Source: an uncultured Coriobacteriaceae bacterium | GTDB taxonomy: Bacteria; Actinomycetota; Coriobacteriia; Coriobacteriales; Atopobiaceae | DNA length: 40,975 nt | Direction: 5' to 3' | NCBI GenBank assembly: GCA_902779675.1 | Contig: CACZCK010000024.1 | Span: forward strand, 1-40,975 | Shown: piece by piece, positions 26,967 through 36,676 of the stretch | Layout of the letters: each line of letters opens with the position of its first letter | How positions within the stretch are numbered: position 1 is the first letter of the stretch | Notes under the pieces: generated by a model | The model's input: the letters and a program-made list of their open reading frames with translations, nothing else | Told to the model about the DNA's origin: nothing | Database searches by the model: none | Position numbers and translations under genes: made by a program

Positions 26967-28148
26967 CTAGATCACCACGTCGGGGTCGAGGGTCTGGCGC
27001 GATGCGCGCATCTCGCGTGCCAGCGCCAGGTACGCGTCCAGACGCCTGCCGGCATAGCCCTCGTCCTGCGCGTGCTCCAACACCGCGCAGCCAGGCTCGT
27101 GGGTATGGGTGCAGTCGCGGAAGCGGCATGCCTGCGCCTCTGCGGCGATGTCGGGGAACACCTTGGCCAGACCCCGCTCGTGACCCACCAGCGGCAGGCT
27201 GCGCAGGCCGGGCTCGTCCACGATGACGCCCGCCCCCTCCAGCTTGACCATGCGCCTGGTCACGGTGGTGTGGCGCCCCGCGTCGTCGGACGCGCGCACC
27301 GCGCCCGTTTCGAGCACCGCGCGTCCCAGCAGCGCATTGAGCAGCGTCGACTTGCCGGCACCGCTTTCGCCCAGCACGATGGCCACCACGCCTGCGGGCA
27401 CGAGCGCACGCACGCCCTCCTCTCCGAAGGGTACGTCGCGTCGTGCGGCCGCCTCTGCCAGCACCGCCAGGTCGGCATCGCCAGCTGCACCCGCGGAGGT
27501 CACCACCAGGCTCACGTCGGCTCCCAGCACCTCGTGCAGGGCGTCGATGTCGCGCGCCACGCCCGCGGCCCCCGCACGGTCGGCCTTGCTCAGCACCACG
27601 GCCAGCCGCGCGCCGCAGTCGCGCACAATAACGGCGGAGCGTGCGATGCGCGCGTAGTCGACCTCCTGCTCGCCGAGCTGCTGCACCACGATCACCAAGT
27701 CGACGTTGGCCGCGAGCGTCTGGCGCTCTCCGCGCGCGCCGCCCTTCCAGCGGGCAATGTCGCTCTCGCGCGGCAGGATCTCCTCGATCAGGCCCATCTC
27801 GTGACCTCCCGGCCGGCGGGCGCACACCCAGTCGCCCACCGCAGCGCGCGAGAACTCACCCTTGGTCAGACGCGTGGCAAACTCGGCACGGAAGGTGGCG
27901 TCGGCGCACACGATGGCCGGGTACCCCCTATCGAGACGCACCACGCAGCCCAGGGCCAGCTCGTCTGCGGCGGCCCCGGCCTCCACGGCGCGCTCGCAGG
28001 CAGCCGCATAGGCGTCGCACTGCCGCTCGCTGGGCGCAAGGTCCCCAAAGGCGGGCAGCTCCGTGAGCGTCGAGAGCGCCGGCAGCGTGTCGGTCGCCCT
28101 GTTGGCGCGCACCTCGCGCACCCTGCGCGTCTTTGCCTTCTTGGCCAT
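26967..28148 (-). CDS. rsgA: Ribosome small-subunit-dependent GTPase A
   Basis: 393 aa. Circularly permuted GTPase assisting late 30S maturation. N-terminal OB-fold (about 62-135), then the permuted GTPase: G4-like LSKADR at 186-191, Walker A LGESGAGKSTLLNALLG at 259-275, switch GRHTTV at 291-296, G3-like DEPG at 311-314 (usual D[TS]PG), and a C-terminal zinc site CRFRDCTHTHEPGC (341-354). The N-terminus has a charged extension of about 60 residues. ATG 28148 has GGAGG. SKAD and DEPG are mild departures from the consensus NKxD and DTPG. A TATCAT -10-like element lies near 28180. Confidence 0.93.
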   Translation of the reverse strand: MAKKAKTRRVREVRANRATDTLPALSTLTELPAFGDLAPSERQCDAYAAACERAVEAGAAADELALGCVVRLDRGYPAIVCADATFRAEFATRLTKGEFSRAAVGDWVCARRPGGHEMGLIEEILPRESDIARWKGGARGERQTLAANVDLVIVVQQLGEQEVDYARIARSAVIVRDCGARLAVVLSKADRAGAAGVARDIDALHEVLGADVSLVVTSAGAAGDADLAVLAEAAARRDVPFGEEGVRALVPAGVVAIVLGESGAGKSTLLNALLGRAVLETGAVRASDDAGRHTTVTRRMVKLEGAGVIVDEPGLRSLPLVGHERGLAKVFPDIAAEAQACRFRDCTHTHEPGCAVLEHAQDEGYAGRRLDAYLALAREMRASRQTLDPDVVI

Positions 28149-28240
28149 GGGGCCTCCGTCTCATCGAGAAGAATTACGTGCCCATGATAGGCGAAGCCCG
28201 CCCGACAGGCAGGGGTGGTGGAAATCGATGCGTCCCGGAG

Positions 28241-28266
28241 ACACAAAGGGGTAACCCCCTTTGTGT
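28241..28266. repeat. 11-bp stem hairpin in rsgA upstream region
   Basis: ACACAAAGGGG (28241-28251) pairs perfectly with 28256-28266 across loop TAAC. It stands in the 221-bp gap between the P-type ATPase and rsgA; it could be a terminator/attenuator or an operator for rsgA. Confidence 0.5.
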
Positions 28267-28295
28267 AGGGGCGCTTCTCCACTGGTATGACAAGA

Positions 28296-28337
28296 GCGAC
28301 CCCCGGGCCGCGCGTGGCGCGGGGTCCCGGGGGTCGC
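28296..28337 (-). terminator. Terminator after the P-type ATPase
   Basis: Perfect 12-bp arms GCGACCCCCGGG (28296-28307) and 28326-28337; the interior can pair further. On the - strand followed by TCTTGTC. It lies 33 bp past the ATPase stop. Confidence 0.65.
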
Positions 28338-28369
28338 CTCAGGTCAGAGATGCGGCAGAATAGCGAGCG

Positions 28370-31024
<2,655 letters not shown>

Positions 31025-31254
31025 AGCATTCCTCCTGGGTCTCATATCTCACGCGGCCAGACAGAAAAGATTCCCGATCATAATTCCCCAGGAGGGGCAA
31101 GGGCTCATCAAGACTGCCAAGTCAGACCGCTCGTTGCAGTGTGGTCATTCTACCGCAATGCCACCCGCCTCATACCAAGGTGCCGTCTGTTGTGACGAAT
31201 CCCTTACCGTACGGGGGTGCGAACCGAGGCGGGTCACCAGTTCCGCCCCAAAAG

Positions 31255-31284
31255 GGCGGCCGCATCGCCCCCGATGCGGCCGCC
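31255..31284 (-). terminator. Strong intrinsic terminator (- strand)
   Basis: Perfect 12-bp stem (31255-31266 with 31273-31284), loop GCCCCC, followed on the - strand by CTTTT. It ends transcription of whatever gene read through the 19-codon frame at 31298-31357. The remaining 230 bp up to the P-type ATPase must hold that gene's promoter; a TAGAAT hexamer lies near 31145-31155 (- strand). Confidence 0.85.
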
Positions 31285-31297
31285 ACGTGCGGTTACC

Positions 31298-31357
31298 TTA
31301 CTTCTGGACCTCGCCGGAGGTGGGGTTGTAGGTGCTGGCGCCACGGGTCTTGCCCAT
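31298..31357 (-). CDS. 19-codon ORF or 3' fragment of a lost gene
   Basis: Reads MGKTRGASTYNPTSGEVQK with host-like codon use. GGAGGAGG lies eight bases before ATG 31357, and the strong terminator starts 14 bases after the stop. The same frame stays host-like upstream (WVTLSEEDVMGK) to about 31400 and then deteriorates, so it may be either a real micropeptide gene or the C-terminal end of a larger gene removed by rearrangement. It overlaps the 5' end of the + strand regulator head-on. Function unknown. Confidence 0.45.
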   Translation of the reverse strand: MGKTRGASTYNPTSGEVQK

Positions 31358-32609
31358 GACGTCCTCCTCCGAGAGGGTGACCCACGCGCACGCCGAGAAC
31401 GTCTTTCTGCGCGACGTCATCCGCAACAGCGGCGTGGACACCGTCATATACAACGCGGACGGATCGCTCTTCTTTACCACGCTCGACCGCGGAGGCAACA
31501 AGGCCCTGCTCTCCACGCTCAGGGCGCTCATGCCCGAGGCCCTGCGGAGCGAGGCGGACGTGGTGCGCAAGGCGGTGGGCGGGCGCACCTACCAGATCAA
31601 GTCGTTCGTCTCTGCGGGGGCGGACGGCAAGGTCACGTTCTTCCTCTCGCGCGGCGGGTCGCAGTCGGGCTCGCGCAACGCCGGCATTGCCACGTTCACC
31701 AAGGCCGAGGCGCGCGACGAATACCTGGGGAGCCCCTACAGCCTGACCGGCGACGTGGGCGCGCTAGCCAAGACCCTCGAGACGGCCCTGGCGTCGGGCC
31801 GGCCGCTGCTGGTCACGGGCGAGTACGGCACCGGCAGGACTGCCGTGGCGGGCTACGCCTACACCATCTCGCGACGCGCGTCGCACCCGCTGGTGGAGAT
31901 TGACTGCGGAATGCTCACCGACCGCTCGCGCGACTTTTTGCTCAACGGGCGCACGTCGCCGCTGTTCGAGAGCGACCTGACCATCCACGTCAAGAACATG
32001 GAGGCCAGCGACCGCGCGTTTGTGACCGAGCTGTTCTCGTCGCTGGTCAGCAGCAACGCGGTGAGCCGCAACGGGCTCATCTTCTCGTGCGACCCGCGAG
32101 GTGAGCTGGTGGGGTCCTACATCTCGTACATCAAGGACAAGTTCCAGTGCATTCAGGTGGAGCTGCCGCCGCTGCGCGAGAGCAGGGAGCGCATACCCAC
32201 CATTGCCAAGCTCTACCTGAGCCAGCTGAACGCCGACCTGCCCAAGGAGGTGCTGCGCATTGACCGGCAGGCCATGGCGCTGCTCACCGAGTACAGCTGG
32301 CCGGGCAACTACGTGCAGTTCAAGCGGCTGTTGCTGCAGCTGTGCGTGATCTCGCGCGACCACACCATTCGGGCGACCGACGTGCGCAGCCTGCTGGCGC
32401 TGGAGCGCCCGGTGTACCCCGACGCGGGCGGCGCGGGCGAGAGCCACGGCATTGACCTGGAGCGGCCGCTGGCGCAGATCGAGCGCGACATTGTGGAGCT
32501 GGTCATTCAGAAGAACGGCGGCAACCAGAGCGCCGCGGCCAGGCAGCTGGGCATCAGTCGCACCACCCTGTGGCGCATGACCAAGAGCGACGCCCGCCAG
32601 GACGGATAA
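31356..32609 (+). CDS. Fis-type regulator with divergent AAA+ domain, probably N-terminally shortened
   Basis: 417 aa from ATG 31356; GTG 31332 (GGAGG eleven bases upstream) and GTG 31377 are alternatives, none convincing. A PAS-like N-terminal part (DVIRNSGVDTVIYNADGSLF), then an AAA+ region related to sigma54 activators (GEYGTGRTAVAGYAYTISRR; IQVELPPLRESRERIPTIAK; LTEYSWPGNYVQFKRLL), and a C-terminal Fis helix-turn-helix (ERDIVELVIQKNGGNQSAAA, then RQLGISRTTLWRM). The Walker A lysine is arginine (GEYGTGRT), and the GAFTGA loop that contacts sigma54 is missing, so sigma54 activation and strong ATP hydrolysis are unlikely. Full-length relatives carry a larger sensory N-terminus. It opens the accessory region. 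Confidence 0.7.
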   Translation: MTSSSERVTHAHAENVFLRDVIRNSGVDTVIYNADGSLFFTTLDRGGNKALLSTLRALMPEALRSEADVVRKAVGGRTYQIKSFVSAGADGKVTFFLSRGGSQSGSRNAGIATFTKAEARDEYLGSPYSLTGDVGALAKTLETALASGRPLLVTGEYGTGRTAVAGYAYTISRRASHPLVEIDCGMLTDRSRDFLLNGRTSPLFESDLTIHVKNMEASDRAFVTELFSSLVSSNAVSRNGLIFSCDPRGELVGSYISYIKDKFQCIQVELPPLRESRERIPTIAKLYLSQLNADLPKEVLRIDRQAMALLTEYSWPGNYVQFKRLLLQLCVISRDHTIRATDVRSLLALERPVYPDAGGAGESHGIDLERPLAQIERDIVELVIQKNGGNQSAAARQLGISRTTLWRMTKSDARQDG

Positions 32610-32640
32610 GCGGGCGGGAGCGGGAAGGCAGGATCTCTCG

Positions 32641-32719
32641 CAGCAGGATGTGCGGACCAGTGGCCACCGCGGCCGCAACTGGTCCGCAAGTATGGACGTT
32701 TAGCAGCCCCACGAGGCTC
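32641..32719 (+). repeat. 79-bp direct repeat, left copy, with internal hairpin
   Basis: Matches 34680-34758 at 65 of 79 positions without gaps, same orientation. Contains arms TGCGGACCAGT (32651-32661) and ACTGGTCCGCA (32678-32688). A third, partial copy begins directly after it at 32725. Confidence 0.8.
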
Positions 32720-32724
32720 CATAA

Positions 32725-32760
32725 CGGCAGAATCTGCGGACCAGCGCTCTCCGCAGCCAC
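32725..32760 (+). repeat. Partial third copy of the 79-bp repeat
   Basis: The first 14 bases (CGGCAGAATCTGCG) equal the right copy; similarity fades after about 34 bases. It abuts the 3' end of the TOPRIM-like gene. Confidence 0.65.
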
Positions 32761-32762
32761 GC

Positions 32763-33305
32763 TCACTTCAGAATATCTGCAAGACAGAGCTCTCCCTTTT
32801 CCAGATGCGCAAGCCTCCGATACTCTTTTGCCGCTTCGCCGAGACTCTCGGCATCCCAATACCTGTCCAAGAACTCAGATGACTTGATTCGCCGCAGCCC
32901 CAATACATCCTTGCAGTATTGGCTTGGCTTCACACTCGACTTAACCTTTGCGTAGTCCGCGAAACAACCATTGCGAATGATGGCCAGCATCTCGATCTCA
33001 GGTCTTGTATAGACACTAACCACTGGAAACCTACTGGAATAGAGGGATCCCAGCTTGAACCGCTCACGGAGTGAGTCGAGCACGCGAACGATGCAAACGG
33101 GCCAGTCATATTCGTACCGCAGATATTCTTCCTGGATCTCACTTGCTTTGCGTTTTCTGGTTATATCAATAACCTGATCAGCAGAAAAGACTAATGCGCC
33201 AGCTTCGAGCAACTTGTTTATGGCAATTTGCTCCATAGCGCCCTCGCACGACACAAGGATATGGCTAGTCTCGAGCAGGGGAAGTGGGTCGCTAGTCCTT
33301 TGCAT
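32763..33305 (-). CDS. Small TOPRIM-like protein, second gene of an ATPase module
   Basis: 180 aa, soluble. The start SHILVSCEGAMEQIAINKLL (residues 14-33) resembles the first TOPRIM strand with its metal-binding glutamate (E21); IVRVLDSLRE (about 72-81) could be the aspartate motif though only one Asp is visible, and VYTRPEIEMLAIIRNG (98-113) resembles the conserved P-E-x-E block of RloB/DUF4276-like proteins. ATG 33305 has AAGGAGG nine bases upstream and overlaps the ATPase stop by 14 bp, so the two are coupled. By analogy with OLD, RloAB or PARIS pairs it would be the effector nuclease, but the family is not firmly recognised. Codon use is more AT-rich than the flanks. Confidence 0.6.
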   Translation of the reverse strand: MQRTSDPLPLLETSHILVSCEGAMEQIAINKLLEAGALVFSADQVIDITRKRKASEIQEEYLRYEYDWPVCIVRVLDSLRERFKLGSLYSSRFPVVSVYTRPEIEMLAIIRNGCFADYAKVKSSVKPSQYCKDVLGLRRIKSSEFLDRYWDAESLGEAAKEYRRLAHLEKGELCLADILK

Positions 33306-34482
33306 GCGCCACGGCCTCCTTTACAAGGGAACGCAGTGCCTGCACGTCCACATACTTTGGAGCAGTACCACCAATGTAGTTGGAAAGGAACACTTCACTC
33401 TTTTTGTTTTCTATACGCCTGACCTTGTCTGAATACTTGATTGCATTCATACGGTATTCGCCACCACTGCGCACAAGGAAGTAGACGTTGTCTTTGCGAT
33501 GTATACGGTCAAGGACCTCGGGATAGTGGGTCGTGAAGATGAGCGTCGCACCATACGGATTAGTTTCAGACGACTGGAACAGGTCGATGAGTACGTTAAC
33601 CAGTTGTTTGTTCAGGTGATTCTCAATCTCGTCAACCAATAGGTAGCCACCCTGTGAGAGCACGGCCACCGCGTTTTCGACGAACCTAAGGCCCTTGATG
33701 GTGCCCGACGAAAGAATCGAGTCTAGACCTCGTTGGCTGGGCGTATATACCGCAGTGCCAGAGGCGAAGGAGATTGAGTATCCATCGCCGTCGCCCTTCT
33801 GCAGGTACGTGACACTAGGGTCAAAAGCATGCAGCGTCTCCCACGCCCCCTCGAACCCTAGGCTTGCCCCGCCCCTCACGTCGAATGCCGGCTGGATAAT
33901 GCAAGGCGTATTCCTGTCAGCGACGGCCGTTGCCACACTCACGTTGTTGCTGAGAAAGCTCTTCTCGTTCGCTTGAAGGTCGCTGCGACTGAGATGGACT
34001 TCGCACCCTTCGATCAGCTGATTAAGATCGTCGAGCAATGCCTTCTTGGGCATCTTGGTCCCCGGCCAACGGTAAAGCGTTTCGCTAGTGAACTCGAAAG
34101 CCTCTGCAGGCATCGAAACTCTCGCCCTGCCGTTAAGCCCAATCTCTGAGTGGAGAACGTACAGACCGCCTGACTGTTCAAAAACAACATCGAGCTCAGT
34201 GCCAAAGAATATGCGGCTGATTAGCTGGTCGTCCGAGACACAGCTCGAGAGGGACCTCCCACACACAACGTTTACGGCCAGCCCAAGAAGATTGAGCAGG
34301 GTCGTCTTGCCAGTAGCATTAATGCCAGCGAGTGCCAGAATACAGTTTGAATACACTGGCCTTCCAAGGCAAAACACAGAATCGTCTTCTGCTGGAACCT
34401 TGTCTTCGGCATAGAGGTCAATGGTCAGATTACCATCTTCGAACATCATCGGATGTTTAAAGCGTACTTTTAGGAGCTTCAT
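33292..34482 (-). CDS. ABC/OLD-type AAA ATPase, first gene of a putative defence module
   Basis: 396 aa. Walker A GINATGKTTLLNLL at 53-66, a signature-like LSSGTIKG at 257-264, Walker B YLLVDEIENHLN at 280-291, and H-loop FTTHYPEVLD at 316-325; together a complete single-unit SMC/ABC-like ATPase of the AAA_15/AAA_21 class that drives many antiphage systems. The insert between Walker A and signature (residues about 70-255) is unlike known domains. ATG 34482 (MKLLKVRFKHPMMFEDGN) has GGAG; ATG 34509 is possible but lacks a Shine-Dalgarno. An extended -10 promoter lies just upstream. Lower GC than neighbours points to horizontal transfer. Confidence 0.82.
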   Translation of the reverse strand: MKLLKVRFKHPMMFEDGNLTIDLYAEDKVPAEDDSVFCLGRPVYSNCILALAGINATGKTTLLNLLGLAVNVVCGRSLSSCVSDDQLISRIFFGTELDVVFEQSGGLYVLHSEIGLNGRARVSMPAEAFEFTSETLYRWPGTKMPKKALLDDLNQLIEGCEVHLSRSDLQANEKSFLSNNVSVATAVADRNTPCIIQPAFDVRGGASLGFEGAWETLHAFDPSVTYLQKGDGDGYSISFASGTAVYTPSQRGLDSILSSGTIKGLRFVENAVAVLSQGGYLLVDEIENHLNKQLVNVLIDLFQSSETNPYGATLIFTTHYPEVLDRIHRKDNVYFLVRSGGEYRMNAIKYSDKVRRIENKKSEVFLSNYIGGTAPKYVDVQALRSLVKEAVAHAKD

Positions 34483-34522
34483 TAGCGACTCCGTCCTATT
34501 TTTGAACATTTTTTCTGTTTGT

Positions 34523-34531
34523 AGTATACCA
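34523..34531 (-). promoter_or_regulatory. Extended -10 promoter of the ATPase/TOPRIM-like module
   Basis: On the - strand TGGTATACT (plus 34523-34531), 41 bp upstream of ATG 34482. No clear -35, as usual for extended -10 promoters. Confidence 0.6.
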
Positions 34532-34679
34532 TATGAGCAAAGGCGGTGTGACACGCTCGACGCCCGTTTCGGGGACCCTGAGCATAGTGGGACGGTTGAA
34601 GACACGGGACGATCTTTGCCTGGTCATACAGGAGAACAGCAGTAGCCAGAGCGTGGGAAGCGTCATTAAGGCTCGTTCG

Positions 34680-34758
34680 CGGCAGAATCTGCGTACCAGT
34701 GGCCCCCGTAGCCGCAACTGGTTCACAGATATGGACTTTTAGCACCTCCACGAGGCTC
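34680..34758 (+). repeat. 79-bp direct repeat, right copy
   Basis: Counterpart of 32641-32719 (82 percent identity by eye). The hairpin arms are here partly decayed (TGCGTACCAGT ... ACTGGTTCACA). Together the copies bracket the ATPase and TOPRIM-like genes. Confidence 0.8.
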
Positions 34759-34923
34759 GTTCGCTTCACATGCACCTCGAGGGACACCGCGCAAAGACAG
34801 CCTTGGCCGGAATGGAGATCGTCAAGGTCGCAGCATTGTCTTCGTATGACAAATGGGTAGACTAGTTCGTGAAGGCCAACGCACGGTGCGGAAGTACCTA
34901 CCGCGAGGGCCTTTTCTCTTAGC

Positions 34924-34966
34924 CATGCCCTGCTACAGGCGGTTGCAACCGGCCCTCAAGCAGGCC
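34924..34966. repeat. Short repeat around CGGTTGCAACCGG, copy 1
   Basis: Shares CATGCC, then CAG-CGGTTGCAACCGG, then T-CAGGCAG-CC-like bases with 35647-35684 (one 5-nt gap). The core CCGGTTGCAACCGG is palindromic. It forms the truncated end of the PIN gene. Confidence 0.5.
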
Positions 34967-35241
34967 TCTGGGAAGTCGCGCAGGTTGTACGTCACGACGC
35001 AGTCGCAGTCGCCCTCGATGGCCGCCGCGACCACGTGGCGGTCGTCAGGGTCGGGAAGCACTACCTGCCCCACGTGCCGCTCCCAGCCCTTGATGCAAGC
35101 GTCTGGGAAGGCGCGGTCCATCTGCGTAGCCTTTCGCTCGGCGCCTTCACCAAATCCCAGGGCCTCACTACTCACGGCGACCAAGACGATCGCCAGCAGG
35201 AGCAGCACAATGAGGCACTTCGGGAACTCAGAGAACCTCAT
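34933..35241 (-). pseudogene. PIN-domain toxin remnant fused to a hydrophobic N-terminus
   Basis: 102 codons. The last 65 residues match PIN_3-type toxins (QMDRAFPDACIKGWERHVG, VLPDPDDRHVVAAAIEGDCD, CVVTYNLRDFPEAC), but the N-terminal strand with the first catalytic aspartate is replaced by a membrane-like segment (CLIVLLLLAIVLVAVS), and the C-terminal 20-30 residues of the family are missing. AAGGGAGGTGG stands right before ATG 35241, so the chimera may still be translated. No antitoxin gene is visible next to it. Most likely a decayed toxin gene. Confidence 0.65.
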
Positions 35242-35325
35242 GCGGCCACCTCCCTTCGTGCGCGCCCCGATCCGGATCGAGCCCGGGCTGTCGGGCCAGG
35301 GAGGACAGACGCGCCATGGGCAAAT

Positions 35326-35397
35326 AGTGCAAAGTCGTGGGCACGGACTCGACGGTCAACAGGCGTTTTGCCGAGAGGAGCCCGACGACTTTGCACT
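35326..35397. repeat. 72-bp palindromic element, copy 1
   Basis: Begins AGTGCAAAGTCGTG and ends CGACTTTGCACT, so the ends are inverted repeats. Its interior matches the reverse complement of copy 2 (GAC-GTCAAC-G-CG-TTT--GAG---CCG pattern). Confidence 0.75.
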
Positions 35398-35410
35398 GGC
35401 TACTTTACAC

Positions 35411-35483
35411 AGTGCAAAGTCATGCGGTGCGCACTCAACAAATCCGCAGTTGACAGTCTTCTGTCGGGTCACGACTTTGCACT
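35411..35483. repeat. 73-bp palindromic element, copy 2 (inverted)
   Basis: Begins AGTGCAAAGTCATG and ends CACGACTTTGCACT; a 13-bp spacer separates it from copy 1. Followed by ATTTTCG, so the right arm could also act as a terminator. Confidence 0.75.
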
Positions 35484-35646
35484 ATTTTCGTTCTGAAAGA
35501 CTACCGCCATGAGGGTCATTGGCAGATTGCCATCAAACTGTAGGGCAGATTGCGATCGTCGTGCAAAAAAGGTCGCCGACGCTCTGTCGACGACCCCATG
35601 TCTATGGTCGGGGCGGCTGGGTTCCCCCTAAGGCGCGGTCGCAACA

Positions 35647-35684
35647 CATGCCTCAGACGGTTGCAACCGGTCTTCAGGCAGACC
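35647..35684. repeat. Short repeat around CGGTTGCAACCGG, copy 2
   Basis: Second copy of the sequence at 34924-34966, same orientation, about 720 bp away. Confidence 0.5.
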
Positions 35685-35773
35685 ATCATCCAGTACCCGG
35701 GGCACTGGACACAACGAGCGGAGCCATTTCCACCGAGCGAATCGACAAGATTTGCACGGCTCGCGATCTGTAA

Positions 35774-36517
35774 GAGAACAGAATCGGAACTGACGACAGT
35801 CCCGAAGCATTCCTGCTTCCCAACAACCTGGAGAACGAGCTAAAGACCCAGGAGGATGAGCGGCGTGGCGCAATTATTCACGCTGCAGATATGGCCACAG
35901 GATCGGACGAGATCTCTCGCGAGGACATATCGCTGATCGCAGACTTCGCCATCACAACGATGCTTCGCAATCCAGAGACGCTCGGAAACGCGCAACGGCT
36001 GCTTCGCAGCGGAGTCGCCGACAAAGTTGGTCTTGAAGAGCTGCACGCGTTTTCGGACGACTTCTTTGATGGCAGATATTCAGTAGATAAGGTATGGGAA
36101 GCCCTTCTTTCCGGAGCAGAAAAGCGCGTAATCCTCAACGAGGCGTCAGGCTGTGGCAAGGAGTACATGCCCCGCAACTGGGCAAAGGCCAATCTGATGG
36201 GTATGGGTTTTTCACTCCTGACTTCCCCGAAGAAAAGCAGATTTGTGACCTCCTCGAGTCCGGTGGTCTGCTTCTTTGACGCATGCGGAGAATCCTCGCG
36301 CGAGAGAGTGTCACTGCTGTGGCTCCCGCTCTCCCCTGGGGTCGTTGCGCTATTTGGAAACAAGCGACTGCCACCTGTCGAGAGATGCGAACAGGACGAG
36401 GTGAACGCAATCAACGCCATAATGTACCAATCCGCCAAGAGCGGGGGCGGGAGCCTGTACGCATCGAGCGAGAAAGCTCTTCAGGAGCTTAAGGACTACC
36501 CGCAAGTTCGTAGCTGA
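35774..36517 (+). pseudogene. DUF4238-like protein, 5' part missing
   Basis: Continuous coding-style frame from just after a stop at 35771 (NNLENELKTQEDERRGAIIH) through ATG 35891 to 36517. The sequence (ISREDISLIADFAITTMLRN; FVTSSSPVVCFFDACGES; LLWLPLSPGVVALFGN) resembles the C-terminal two thirds of DUF4238 proteins, whose N-terminus (histidine-rich HYVPQFYL region) is absent. ATG 35891 has no Shine-Dalgarno and lies inside the conserved part. DUF4238 genes are frequent in defence islands; here it is likely inactive. Confidence 0.6.
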
Positions 36518-36552
36518 CTTTCGGTTGGGCTCTCAAAACTTGTGCAAAAACA

Positions 36553-36582
36553 TTGCGCTACTTCGCAAGACGGGACTATACT
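36553..36582 (+). promoter_or_regulatory. Promoter of the AbiF-associated RNA/abi gene
   Basis: TTGCGC (36553-36558), 18-bp spacer, TATACT (36577-36582). Predicted transcription start near 36589, at the very beginning of the structured RNA. Confidence 0.7.
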
Positions 36583-36588
36583 TAACAC

Positions 36589-36655
36589 ATTGTGAAAGAC
36601 GGAAACGTCTTTAGCGGCCGCGGGCACCTGTGCCTTCGGTCGCATTTTCTTATTA
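36589..36655 (+). ncRNA. Candidate structured small RNA upstream of the Abi_2/AbiF-like gene
   Basis: From the predicted start the transcript forms hairpin 1, AAAGACG-GAAA-CGTCTTT (36595-36612, perfect 7 bp with a GNRA-type tetraloop), one base, then hairpin 2, GCGGCCG/CGGTCGC (36614-36620 with 36637-36643, one G-U) enclosing a smaller GGCA/TGCC stem, followed by ATTTTCTT, an intrinsic-terminator tail. The start of the abi gene follows at 36677. AbiF genes are known to be stably associated with a conserved non-coding RNA that acts as antitoxin; position and shape fit that role. It could alternatively be only a leader attenuator. Confidence 0.6.
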
Positions 36656-36676
36656 TGGAGGGAGCTCTGGACGGAG

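Larger units (their letters stand above)
34483..34932. other. Gene-poor stretch: promoter, repeat copy and a short open frame
   Basis: Apart from the ATPase promoter and the right 79-bp repeat, the only codon-like stretch is a 31-aa frame on the + strand (34770-34865, MHLEGHRAKTALAGMEIVKV...) without a convincing Shine-Dalgarno; it looks like a gene fragment. Confidence 0.4.
35242..35773. other. Non-coding accessory stretch
   Basis: No protein gene is supported. It contains the inverted 72/73-bp palindromic pair, the second CGGTTGCAACCGG repeat and a short doublet of GGCAGATTGC (35520-35550). Confidence 0.5.

Noticed and set aside
34770..34865. 31-aa open frame on the + strand as a gene
   Set aside because: Protein-like codons but no convincing start signal or known match; more likely a fragment, so only mentioned in the region note.
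35326..35483. Repeats of GTGCAAAGTC considered as a CRISPR array
   Set aside because: Four half-sites alternate in orientation, spacers differ in kind, and no cas gene is present; palindromic elements explain them better.
34853..35512. 219-codon frame on the + strand
   Set aside because: Antisense to the PIN remnant and crossing the palindromic elements; no Shine-Dalgarno and no coherent protein character.
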